A stretch of 33,261 nucleotides of DNA, from positions 6,874-40,134 of the forward strand of contig JVKM01000062.1 of assembly GCA_001072465.1 (NCBI GenBank), read 5' to 3'. The position numbers and the translations under genes are program-made. The notes under the pieces are model-generated. The model was not told where the DNA came from, did not search any database, and worked only from the letters and a program-made list of their open reading frames with translations. Source of the stretch: Xylanimonas cellulosilytica. Its GTDB lineage: Bacteria; Actinomycetota; Actinomycetes; Actinomycetales; Actinomycetaceae. Shown here piece after piece: positions 1 through 7,236 of this stretch (its first letter is position 1; each line of letters opens with the position of its first letter).

Positions 1-1
1 G

Positions 2-691
2 GGCCGCCGTATCCGTGACGCCTTCGCGGCTGCGGGCCTCGTCGGTGCCGTCGGCTACGTCGAGCGCTGCAACCCGGCGCTCATTGATATGCGCAGGCGG
101 ATCGCGGAGGGCCAGCTCGGCGAGATCGAGCAGATCGCGACGCGCCGCCAATCGCCCTTCCCCGCCCGCATCAGCGACGTCGGCGTGGTGAAAGACCTGG
201 CCACGCACGACGTGGACCTGGCCGCGTGGGTGGCCGGTGCCCCCTACGAGAGCATCTACGCGCGCACCTCCGCGCGCTCGGGTCGAGAGCACGAGGACAT
301 GATGGTCGCCTCAGGCGTGCTTGCAGGCGGCGTCCTCGTCAACCACCTCGTCAACTGGCTGACCCCCTACAAGGACCGCACGACGATCGTGACGGGGGAG
401 CGCGGCGCGCTCGTCGCAGACACCGCGATGGGGGACCTGACCTTCTACGAGAACGGCCACGCGCCCCTGCAATGGGACGCCATTGCAGCGTTCCGTGGGG
501 TGAGCGAGGGCCAGGTCGTGCGCTACGCGCTCACCAAGCGCGAGCCCCTCGCCCTCGAACACGAGCGCTTCCGCGACGCGATCCTCGGCGTGGGAAGCGA
601 GCACGTCACCATGGACGAGGCCCTGGACAACCTGCGCGTCGTTGAGGCCATCCTCGCCTCGGCCGCCACCGGTCGCTCGGTCGACCTGTAG
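2..691 (+). CDS. Gfo/Idh/MocA-family sugar-nucleotide oxidoreductase, 5' truncated
   Basis: Only the C-terminal about 229 residues are present; the frame is open from base 2 and the N-terminal Rossmann fold with the NAD-binding glycines lies outside the window. The visible part has the block YVERCNPAL followed by PFPARISDVGVVKDLATHD, which matches the substrate-domain region of Gfo/Idh/MocA enzymes. The closest pattern known to me is the WlbA-like UDP-GlcNAc(A) 3-dehydrogenase group, whose members carry PFPPRI-DVGV-DLATHDID. The conserved His of THD and the preceding Lys (VKDLATHD) are the usual catalytic neighbourhood. Such enzymes oxidise C3 of an activated sugar before transamination in the cytoplasm. 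It probably belongs to the same polysaccharide locus as the UDP-sugar 6-dehydrogenase at 4508. The exact substrate is inferred. The stop codon is TAG at 689-691, and the oppositely directed glycosyltransferase ends 9 bp later. Confidence 0.85.
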   Translation, partial: GRRIRDAFAAAGLVGAVGYVERCNPALIDMRRRIAEGQLGEIEQIATRRQSPFPARISDVGVVKDLATHDVDLAAWVAGAPYESIYARTSARSGREHEDMMVASGVLAGGVLVNHLVNWLTPYKDRTTIVTGERGALVADTAMGDLTFYENGHAPLQWDAIAAFRGVSEGQVVRYALTKREPLALEHERFRDAILGVGSEHVTMDEALDNLRVVEAILASAATGRSVDL

Positions 692-700
692 AGCGCGGTG

Positions 701-1804
701 CTATCGCGTCACGTCGGCGTAGATCGCGCGCAGCTGATCCACGGATCCGCGCAGCGAGCGCTCGCGTGTCACCCACGCCCGACACGCCGACCCGCGATCC
801 GCGCGTTCGTCCTCGGACCAAGCCAATGCCTCGTCGATAGAGCGAGCGAGAGCGTCCGGCGAGCGCTCCTGTGTGAGCAGCGAGGCCTCGGGCGCGATCA
901 TCTCCGGCGTGCCTCCCGTGGAATAGGCGATGGTGGGAACGCCGCACGCCTGCGCCTCGAGGAGGATGAGTCCCGCGGCCTCCTGCCGCCCCTGCGTCGG
1001 CTTCGTGGGCAGGACGAGGACGTGGGCGCGGCGAATCCAGTCGCGCACCCGCTCGCGATCCAGCCGTCCCGCGAACGTCACGTGGGCAGGAGCGCGTTCG
1101 CGCAGACCCGCCTCCAGTGGCCCGTCTCCAACGAGCACGAGGCGATGCGGGCGGCGCCCCACGAGGGTGGCGGACGCCCGTGCCAGGTCGTCCACCCCCT
1201 TCAGACGGCTGAGCGCGCCCACGAACAGGACGACGGGCTCCTCGCGCGATTCTGCTGCGTTCGGGGTGGGCGTCCACCAGTGCGTGTCGACACCCTGATA
1301 GTGGACGCTCAGCCGCGCCGGATCGACGCCCGCACCCAGCGCAACGTCCGCCAGGTACCGGGAGACGGCCAGTAGCCGACTCGCGCCCTCGAAGGCCGCC
1401 TTCCGGTTGCGTGCGTTCCACGCGGCGCCCGCGCCGCGCCCGAGCCTCGGGTAGGCGTCCCCGCCGTGCAGCGTCACCACGAGGGGTGCGCCCGTGTCGC
1501 GTGCGGCCCCCACAGCCGGCAGGGACCAGGTCGCCTGATGCTGGTGAATGACGTCCGGATTCCAGGCGGCGATCGCGCGGCGCATCTGGCCCAGGCCTCG
1601 TGCCTGCGCGGCCACGCGAAGCGGGAGGGGACCGCCGAGCGCGCGCGGAGCGGCCTCGTCGATGGGGATCGTGGCGGCCGGATCGGTGATGCGCGCCGCG
1701 AGCGTGAAAGCCCGCCAATCGAGCTCCGGCATCGCGAGGGCGTGCGAGAGCGCGAAGTAGGTCGGGGGAACCAGCAGGGTTCCCTTCGTGAGGGCGACCC
1801 TCAC
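701..1804 (-). CDS. Glycosyltransferase family 4-like protein
   Basis: A GT-B fold retaining glycosyltransferase, likely adding a sugar to a lipid-linked surface glycan at the inner face of the membrane. N-terminal acceptor half: DVIHQHQATWSLP and VVTLHGGDAYPRLG. C-terminal donor half: VVLFVGALSRLKGVDDL, LVLVGDGPLE, then the E-x7-E-like signature in AAGLILLEAQACGVPTIAYSTGGTPEMI, typical of GT4 enzymes. The frame stays open up to a TTG at 1864, but the residues before VRVALTKGTLLVPPTYFALSHA do not look like the family. I prefer GTG at 1804, which has a GGGTGGA Shine-Dalgarno-like stretch just upstream; GTG at 1813 is the alternative. With this start the protein is about 367 residues, normal for GT4. 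It is divergent from the flippase at 1895 and convergent with the oxidoreductase at 2-691. Donor and acceptor cannot be read from sequence. Confidence 0.88.
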   Translation of the reverse strand: MRVALTKGTLLVPPTYFALSHALAMPELDWRAFTLAARITDPAATIPIDEAAPRALGGPLPLRVAAQARGLGQMRRAIAAWNPDVIHQHQATWSLPAVGAARDTGAPLVVTLHGGDAYPRLGRGAGAAWNARNRKAAFEGASRLLAVSRYLADVALGAGVDPARLSVHYQGVDTHWWTPTPNAAESREEPVVLFVGALSRLKGVDDLARASATLVGRRPHRLVLVGDGPLEAGLRERAPAHVTFAGRLDRERVRDWIRRAHVLVLPTKPTQGRQEAAGLILLEAQACGVPTIAYSTGGTPEMIAPEASLLTQERSPDALARSIDEALAWSEDERADRGSACRAWVTRERSLRGSVDQLRAIYADVTR

Positions 1805-1894
1805 GAGTTCCACCCGAGGGCGGGCGTGGATTGGTGAGCGGGCATGCCACCATCCTAGGGGCAAGCCGCGCGCCCCAGGTGATTAAATGAGTCC

Positions 1895-3178
1895 ATGACG
1901 AACGCACCTGCCCACCCCGCCCGCTCGGGCGTCCTCGCGCAGGTGCTCACCCTCCTTGGCGGCACCCTCCTCGCCCAGGTCATCGCCTTCGTCGCCCAGA
2001 TCGGCATCGCCCGCCTCTACACGGACACGGACCTGGGGTATCTGGGAATTTTTACCTCTGCGGCCACGCTCGGCGCCGCCGTTGCGGGCGCCCGCTTCGA
2101 CCTCAGTATCGTCCTGCCCGCCCCGGGGGACGAGGCCTCGGCCCGCTCCCTGGCCCGCCTCGCCTCGCGCTGCGTGCTCGTTGCCTCCGCTCTGGCCACC
2201 CTGATTGCGGCCGCCGCATGGCCGTGGGTGAGCGCGCGCTACGGAAGCGCGCTCGCAGGCTGGATGCTCGCCGTTGGCGTGTCCGTTCTCTTCCTGGCGC
2301 AGGGGCAGGTGTGCTCCTACTGGCTGACTCGCCACCGGCGATTCCAGGCGATCGCGAGCTCATCCGTGGTGCGTGCCCTCGGGATTGCGGCCCTGCAGCT
2401 GGTGTGCGGTTTCCTGGCTGGTGGCGGCTTGGGTGCGGCGATTGGGGCGACGATCGCGGGCCAAGGCCTCGCCGTCGCGTACCTGTCGTGGCGCGCCCGC
2501 GACGCCCGCGAGCGTCTGGACACCGATCCGACCCTGCGCGAGGTTGCCTCGCGCTACCGCAAGATGGCCCTCGTGGGCGTACCCAACGTGGTCGTTGATG
2601 CGCTGCGTACGAGTGCGATCCCGATGCTCATCGCGACGTATTCCGTGGCCTCGCTCGGCCAATTCAACATGGCGTGGCTGGCCCTGCAAGCCCCGGTCGC
2701 CCTCATCGCTGGGGCGCTGTCGCAGGTGTACCTGCCGCGCCTGTCGGACACCCCTCCCGGTGAGATGACCCGCGTCGCCCTGCGCGTCGGCGGCATCGCG
2801 CTGGCATGCTCGATCCCGGTGTTCGCCCTGCTCGCGTGGGTGAGCCCCGCGCTCTTCCCCCTCGTGTTCGGGGCGCGATGGGAGGCGGCCGGGTACTTCG
2901 CTCGATCCTTGGCCCCCTGGCTGGCCCTCACGGTCGCGACCTCGCCGCTGTCGAATGTGTTTGTCGCGACCTACCACCAGCGCCGCATGCTGGCCTTCGC
3001 GTGCGTGTACTGCGCGGCGCCGCTGGCATGGCTCGCGTGCAGCCCCTACGGCGTGGAGACCACGGTCGCGGTGCTCGGAGCCCTCATGGCTGTGCTGCTG
3101 GTGGGTATGCTCGTCATGGCTGTCCTGACTGCGCGCGCTTACGACCTCGGGGACGGGCAGCGGCCGCAGGCCTCGTGA
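1895..3178 (+). CDS. Wzx-like polysaccharide flippase (MOP superfamily)
   Basis: A 427-residue, strongly hydrophobic polytopic membrane protein with about 12 membrane segments. The family signature starts near the N-terminus: a helix with VLTLLGGTLLAQVIAFVAQIGIARLY followed by YTDTDLGYLGIFTSAATLGAAVAGARFDLSIVLP, the usual opening of oligosaccharide flippases. A second conserved block, PNVVVDALRTSAIPMLIATYSVASLGQFNMAWL, begins the second pseudo-repeat. Family members turn undecaprenyl-linked repeat units across the cytoplasmic membrane. Neighbouring glycosyltransferases fit a role in exporting the glycan they assemble. ATG at 1895 is taken as start because the signature helix follows about 15 residues later; no strong ribosome binding site is visible. 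The start is within about 90 bp of the divergent glycosyltransferase start, so the promoter must be in that short gap. Confidence 0.9.
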   Translation: MTNAPAHPARSGVLAQVLTLLGGTLLAQVIAFVAQIGIARLYTDTDLGYLGIFTSAATLGAAVAGARFDLSIVLPAPGDEASARSLARLASRCVLVASALATLIAAAAWPWVSARYGSALAGWMLAVGVSVLFLAQGQVCSYWLTRHRRFQAIASSSVVRALGIAALQLVCGFLAGGGLGAAIGATIAGQGLAVAYLSWRARDARERLDTDPTLREVASRYRKMALVGVPNVVVDALRTSAIPMLIATYSVASLGQFNMAWLALQAPVALIAGALSQVYLPRLSDTPPGEMTRVALRVGGIALACSIPVFALLAWVSPALFPLVFGARWEAAGYFARSLAPWLALTVATSPLSNVFVATYHQRRMLAFACVYCAAPLAWLACSPYGVETTVAVLGALMAVLLVGMLVMAVLTARAYDLGDGQRPQAS

Positions 3179-3186
3179 TGGCCCCT

Positions 3187-3312
3187 CCCCAAAAGTCGCA
3201 CGTAATTCCCATGCGGTCCGTTTGTGCGCAAGGTCAAAAGTGTTGATATTTCGCAGTTTTTAGTGGCACTAAGAAAAGTGAGTGAACCCAAATTACGTGC
3301 GAGATTTTGGGG
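3187..3312. repeat. 126-bp inverted-repeat element between convergent genes (MITE-like)
   Basis: The two ends are near-perfect inverted copies. The left end is CCCCAAAA (3187-3194), two bases, then CGCACGTAATT (3197-3207). The right end is AATTACGTGCG (3291-3301), three bases, then TTTTGGGG (3305-3312). The interior of about 83 bp is visibly AT-richer than the flanks and carries no ORF. It fills almost all the space between the flippase stop and the next glycosyltransferase stop. No clear target duplication is visible. A non-autonomous transposon remnant is one reading; a bidirectional terminator with a very long loop is another. Confidence 0.6.
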
Positions 3313-3315
3313 GAA

Positions 3316-4434
3316 CTATTGCTGTCGTGCTCGCGCGGCGAGGGCCCGCTTGTAGGCCTCATGCAGGCGCGCGGCGCCCTCCTCCCAGGTGGGGATCGTA
3401 GGAGGCGTGAAAGCCGCGATGTCCTCTCGCGTGATGCGCTCCAGGGCGCCGACGAGCTCGCGCTCCGGATCCTCCAGCACCCACGTGTTGGCCTGATCGC
3501 CCAGGTATCGGCGGGCCTCGGACAGGGGAGAACACAGCGCAGGTACGCCGGCCGCGAAAGCCTCCATCATCTTGTTGGGCGTGGACATGCGGTGCGACAG
3601 GCACCCGGACTCGATGAGACACAGCGCCACGTCAGCCCCGCGCGTCATAGCCAGAACCTGGTCCGGCTCCACGGGAGGCAGGCGGTGGATGTTCGGGTGG
3701 GTCGCAGCCGCACGCTCAACCTCGGGCAGCAGGGCACCCGCGCCGACGAAGACGACGTGCGCGCTCGGTACCTTCTCAAAAGCGCGCAAAATCAACGGAA
3801 TGTTGCGCCCCGGCGCCAGGTAGCCCGAATGCAGGTACAGGAGCGCGTCCTTCGGGACCCCCAGCTGCGCGCGCAGGTCGATGACGCCCTCCGCGCCCGT
3901 CGGCGCGTTCGTTACGACGACCGGATCGACGCCGGGGTAGGCCTCGCGGTACCACTGCGCGATCGACTCGTTGACCACGGACACCACGTCCGCGCGGCGG
4001 ATATAGCGGCGCTCGATGACGCGCTGGAGGCGCTGACGCAGCCCCGCCGACCCCACCGTCTCCGTCTCCAACTCGTGCGCGTTGTACGCAAACACCGCGC
4101 CCGTGCGCCGCGCCAACGCGTGCGCGAGGGGCAGCAGGAACAAGTTCTGCGCGGAGACAGCCGCGACGTGCTGCCTCGCGAACCGCCGGTACACGCGCGC
4201 CCCCCACGCGCCGACGACCCTCACCCCGCCCAAGGGCGCACCCAGGGACGCACCCCGAATCCTCGTGAGGTGCACGGTGGGGGCCACGGCCTCGTCCGTG
4301 GGGAGCCCGCCCTGATCGATCCCGACGACGTGGGTGCGCGAGAAAAGCGGGGACAGCGAACGCGCGATCTTCACCAGGCGACCGGGCGAGGCCAGGTTCG
4401 ACGGGTAGAGCAAGAGATTGAGCGCGCGATCCAC
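3316..4434 (-). CDS. Glycosyltransferase family 4-like protein
   Basis: A GT-B fold glycosyltransferase. The N-terminal half has GVRVVGAWGARVYRRF, VSAQNLFLLPLAHALARRTG and VFAYNAHELETE; the last is the HE/HD acceptor-site motif of GT4 enzymes. The C-terminal half has LYLHSGYLAPGRNIPLILRAF, VVFVGAGALLPEVE and ADVALCLIESGCLSHRMSTPNKMMEAFAAGVPALCS. That final block is the nucleotide-sugar site, with the usual P-K-x-x-E-x-x-A-x-G-x-P pattern. It presumably adds one sugar of the surface glycan exported by the nearby flippase. The frame stays open to 4536, but those extra residues overlap the divergent dehydrogenase gene. I choose GTG at 4434 (VDRALNLLLYPSNL), giving about 372 residues. A TACAAT hexamer lies 6-7 bases before this GTG, so the message may be leaderless. 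It converges on the inverted-repeat element at 3187-3312. Confidence 0.87.
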   Translation of the reverse strand: MDRALNLLLYPSNLASPGRLVKIARSLSPLFSRTHVVGIDQGGLPTDEAVAPTVHLTRIRGASLGAPLGGVRVVGAWGARVYRRFARQHVAAVSAQNLFLLPLAHALARRTGAVFAYNAHELETETVGSAGLRQRLQRVIERRYIRRADVVSVVNESIAQWYREAYPGVDPVVVTNAPTGAEGVIDLRAQLGVPKDALLYLHSGYLAPGRNIPLILRAFEKVPSAHVVFVGAGALLPEVERAAATHPNIHRLPPVEPDQVLAMTRGADVALCLIESGCLSHRMSTPNKMMEAFAAGVPALCSPLSEARRYLGDQANTWVLEDPERELVGALERITREDIAAFTPPTIPTWEEGAARLHEAYKRALAARARQQ

Positions 4435-4507
4435 GCCCCCATTGTAGGTGGGGCGGGGCACTACACTGGAGGGGAACAACGAGGCCGGAGACGGAAAGGG
4501 GAGCCGC
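4435..4507. promoter_or_regulatory. Divergent promoter region between glycosyltransferase and UDP-sugar dehydrogenase
   Basis: On the minus strand TACAAT occupies 4446-4441, just ahead of the GTG at 4434, at the distance expected if transcription begins on the start codon. On the plus strand TACACT at 4462-4467 is a plausible -10 for the dehydrogenase, followed by a leader of about 35 bases with GGAAAGGGGAG as ribosome binding site before ATG 4508. No convincing -35 boxes were found. The assignment rests on position and hexamer similarity only. Confidence 0.4.
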
Positions 4508-5812
4508 ATGCGCATCGCGGTCGTCGGCATGGGCAAGATTGGTTTGCCGCTGGCGGTGCATTACGCGCGCGGCGGGCACACCGTCGTCGGCGTGGACGTG
4601 AACCCCCGCGTGGTCGCCCTCATTAACGAGGGGGTCGAACCCTTCCCGGGCGAGGCACACCTGGCCGAGTACCTGCCCCCGCTGACCTCCTCCGGCGCCC
4701 TGTGCGCCACGACCGAGTACGCCGAGGCGATCCCCGGCGCCGACGCGGTCGTCATGGTCGTGCCCCTCGTCGTCGATGACGCGAGTCGCCCCGACTTCCG
4801 CATCATGGACGCCGCCACCCGCTCCATGGCCGCCCACCTCACAGCCGGCACCCTCGTCTCCTACGAAACCACCCTGCCCGTGGGCACGACGCGCGGACGC
4901 TACAAGCCTCTCATCGAGGAGGTCTCCGGCCTGACCGAGGGCCGCGACTTCGACGTCGTGTTCTCGCCCGAGCGCGTCCTCACAGGCCGCGTTTTCGCCG
5001 ACCTGGCGCGCTACCCGAAGCTCGTCGGGGGCCTCAGCGAATCCGGAGAGGCGCGCGGCGTTTCCTTCTACGAGGCCGTCCTCTCCTTCGATGAGCGCAA
5101 TGACCTGCCGCGCCCCAACGGCGTGTGGCCCATGGGTGGGGCCGAGGCCGCCGAAATGGCCAAGCTTGCCGAGACCACCTACCGGGACGTCAACATCGGC
5201 CTGGCCAACCAGTTCGCGCGATACGCGGACGCGGTCGGCATCGACGTCGCTCGCGTGATCGAGGCCTGCAACTCCCAGCCCTACTCCCACATCCACCGGC
5301 CCGGCATCGCGGTCGGCGGCCACTGCATCCCCGTCTACCCGCGCCTGTACCTGGCCGGCGACCCAGGCGCGACCGTCGTGTCCGCGGCCCGCGCCGCGAA
5401 CGCTGGCATGCCCTCCTACGCGGTCTCCCGCGCCGCCGCCCTGCTCGGTTCCCTCGAAGGGCTGCGCGTCGCGGTCCTGGGTGCCGCCTATCGCGGTGGG
5501 GTCAAGGAAACCGCCTTCTCCGGCGTCTTCGGCGTCACCTGCGCGCTGCGCGAGGCCGGGGCGCAGGTGAGCGTGCACGATCCGTTGTATTCCGATGAGG
5601 AGCTGGCAGCCTTCGGGTGGGAGGCCTACCACTTTGGCGAGCCGGTGGACGTCGCCATCGTCCAGGCTGACCACGTCGCTTACCGGGGCCTGGCCCCCGC
5701 TGACCTGCCCGGCGTGCGCCTCCTCGTCGACGGCCGCGCCATCACCTCACCCGAGGCCTGGGCCGGCACCCCGCGCATCACCATCGGCGGGGGAAGCGCC
5801 CCTACATGCTAG
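4508..5812 (+). CDS. Nucleotide-sugar 6-dehydrogenase (UDP-GlcNAc/ManNAc dehydrogenase-like)
   Basis: A 434-residue enzyme of the UDP-glucose/GDP-mannose dehydrogenase family, which oxidises C6 of a nucleotide sugar to a uronic acid with two NAD+. It opens with the Rossmann motif MRIAVVGMGKIGLPLA. Next come YETTLPVGTTR (about residue 119), SPERVLTGRVFADL, and the central helix block EAAEMAKLAETTYRDVNIGLANQ. The catalytic cysteine is Cys273 in GGHCIPVYP. The C-terminal UDP-binding domain has VLGAAYRGGVKETAFS, close to the GLAYK-GV-D-R-S family pattern. SPERV and GGHCIPVYP fit the WecC/WbpA branch better than plain UDP-glucose dehydrogenases, but the substrate is inferred. Start ATG 4508 has a good ribosome binding site. 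It overlaps the next glycosyltransferase by 7 bp, so the two are co-translated. Its product could feed the WlbA-like oxidoreductase at 2-691. Confidence 0.9.
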   Translation: MRIAVVGMGKIGLPLAVHYARGGHTVVGVDVNPRVVALINEGVEPFPGEAHLAEYLPPLTSSGALCATTEYAEAIPGADAVVMVVPLVVDDASRPDFRIMDAATRSMAAHLTAGTLVSYETTLPVGTTRGRYKPLIEEVSGLTEGRDFDVVFSPERVLTGRVFADLARYPKLVGGLSESGEARGVSFYEAVLSFDERNDLPRPNGVWPMGGAEAAEMAKLAETTYRDVNIGLANQFARYADAVGIDVARVIEACNSQPYSHIHRPGIAVGGHCIPVYPRLYLAGDPGATVVSAARAANAGMPSYAVSRAAALLGSLEGLRVAVLGAAYRGGVKETAFSGVFGVTCALREAGAQVSVHDPLYSDEELAAFGWEAYHFGEPVDVAIVQADHVAYRGLAPADLPGVRLLVDGRAITSPEAWAGTPRITIGGGSAPTC

Positions 5813-6987
5813 TCACTCTGGCGACCCGCACCTTTACACCCGAGCCGACGGCCGCTGCGCTGCGCCTCGGGGCGCTCGCCCGCGCGCTCGCCGCGGGCGG
5901 AGACAAGGTCCGGGTCCTCACCTCGCGCCTGGCTCCCTCCGTCGCCCGCGATGCGTGCCAGCTCGCAGACGGCGGCGTCGAGCCGGGGGAGGACACTGGC
6001 CTCGTCGAGGTTCGCCGCACTCCCGTCCTGCGCGACCGCACGGGAGCGGTACGCGGATACGTCTCCTATATGTCTTTCGACCTGCCCCTCCTCGCACGGC
6101 TGCTCGCCGGTCCACGCCCCGACGTGGTCGTCTCCGAGCCTCCGCCGACGACCGGCGTTGCCGTCCGCATTGCGTGCGCGGCGCGCCGCGTCCCCTACGT
6201 CTACTACTGCGCCGACATTGTCTCGGATGCCGCCGCGCTCGCGGGCGTGCCCAGCATCGTCGTGCGCACGGTCGCGGGGCTGGAGTCTTTCGCGCTGCGC
6301 GGTGCCCGCCGCGTCATCGCCGTTTCCGACGGGGTCGCTTGCCGCGCCCGTGACCTGGGGGCTCGGGACGTCACAGTCGTTCCCAACGGGGTACGCGTGC
6401 CAGACGCGGTGGCCACCGGCGCTCCCGAAAGATTCCCCACCTGCGACGGCCCCGTCTTCGTCTACGCGGGCACGGTCGCTCAGTGGCTGGCCCCCGAGGT
6501 CTTCGTCGACGCCTTCGAGCGCGCGCGAGCGCGGCTCGGGGACGCGCGCCTCGTGTTCGTGGGGCAGGGGAGCGGATGGGATGCCCTCGCCGAGCGCTCG
6601 CAAGGCGTGGCCGGCGTCGACATGATCCCCGCCGTCAGCGCCGAGGAGGCGGACCGGTGGATGGCGCGAGCCACCGCGACCCTCGCCTCGCTGCGACCGG
6701 GCGGATATGACTACGCCTACCCGACGAAGATCCTCGCCTCCCTCGCGCAGGGCACGCCCGTCATTTACGCGGGGCCTGGTCAGGCCGCCCGTGACATCGC
6801 GGAGGGGGAACTCGGAGTCGCATGCAACCTCGACGCCGATGAGGTCGCCGAGGCAATGGTTGGTCTCGCGTCGGGCGCTGCCGCCTGGGTGGGTGCTGAG
6901 GATGCGCGCGCCTGGGTGCGCGCGCATCGGTCAGTCGAGGCCTCGTCGCGCGCTGCGGCCGCGGTGGTTCGGTCGGCGCTCGCGTAG
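5806..6987 (+). CDS. Glycosyltransferase family 4-like protein
   Basis: A 393-residue GT-B glycosyltransferase. N-terminal TFTPEPTAAALRLGALARALAAGGDKVRVLTSR is the normal GT4 opening, in the style of WcaI/WbuB enzymes. RPDVVVSEPPPTTGVAVRIA and YVYYCADIVSDAA follow. The donor half has RRVIAVSDGVACRA, VTVVPNGV, PVFVYAGTVAQWLAPEVFVDAF, RLVFVGQGSGWDAL and the late block ASLRPGGYDYAYPTKILASLAQGTPVIYAG, with the P-[TS]-K-x-x-x-x-x-A-x-G-x-P-V pattern. The ATG at 5806 sits in ATGCTAG, so it overlaps the dehydrogenase stop by 7 bp and is read by translational coupling. It is the last gene of this polysaccharide block on the plus strand. The acceptor is unknown. Confidence 0.89.
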   Translation: MLVTLATRTFTPEPTAAALRLGALARALAAGGDKVRVLTSRLAPSVARDACQLADGGVEPGEDTGLVEVRRTPVLRDRTGAVRGYVSYMSFDLPLLARLLAGPRPDVVVSEPPPTTGVAVRIACAARRVPYVYYCADIVSDAAALAGVPSIVVRTVAGLESFALRGARRVIAVSDGVACRARDLGARDVTVVPNGVRVPDAVATGAPERFPTCDGPVFVYAGTVAQWLAPEVFVDAFERARARLGDARLVFVGQGSGWDALAERSQGVAGVDMIPAVSAEEADRWMARATATLASLRPGGYDYAYPTKILASLAQGTPVIYAGPGQAARDIAEGELGVACNLDADEVAEAMVGLASGAAAWVGAEDARAWVRAHRSVEASSRAAAAVVRSALA

Positions 6988-7157
6988 ACCTTCGGTTTTT
7001 CTCCCTCGGGCTGACGCCGCTGAGCGCGTTATTCCAGGCCATGAGTGCTTTCGATGGCGCATCGGTGCGTCCCGATGTGATTGCGCTTTGGCGGAGGAGG
7101 CTCCGGCCTCGTCTCACATGCGAAAAGCTATGATTTCAGTTCGTATCGGTTCATGCA

Positions 7158-7209
7158 TGTAACTATTCTCATGTTTACAGTTACAACATAAGCACCTACA
7201 ATCACGACT
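7158..7209 (+). promoter_or_regulatory. Promoter of the autolysin gene with overlapping inverted-repeat operator candidate
   Basis: TTTACA (7174-7179) and TACAAT (7197-7202) are separated by exactly 17 bp, a near-consensus housekeeping promoter. Transcription would start near 7209, about 28 bases before ATG 7237. An inverted repeat TGTAACT (7158-7164) / AGTTACA (7179-7185), arms perfect over 7 bp with a 14-bp spacer, straddles the -35 box. A dimeric regulator bound there should affect polymerase access. The GTAAC core resembles sites described for the actinobacterial response regulator MtrA, which controls cell-wall hydrolases, but those are usually direct repeats. That link is only a suggestion. 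Confidence 0.6.
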
Positions 7210-7236
7210 GTCACATCAGCAACTTGAAGGATTACT

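Noticed and set aside
3776-5674. A 632-codon minus-strand frame across a glycosyltransferase and the UDP-sugar dehydrogenase
   Set aside because: Both strands overlap well-recognised genes; the frame has no recognisable domain.
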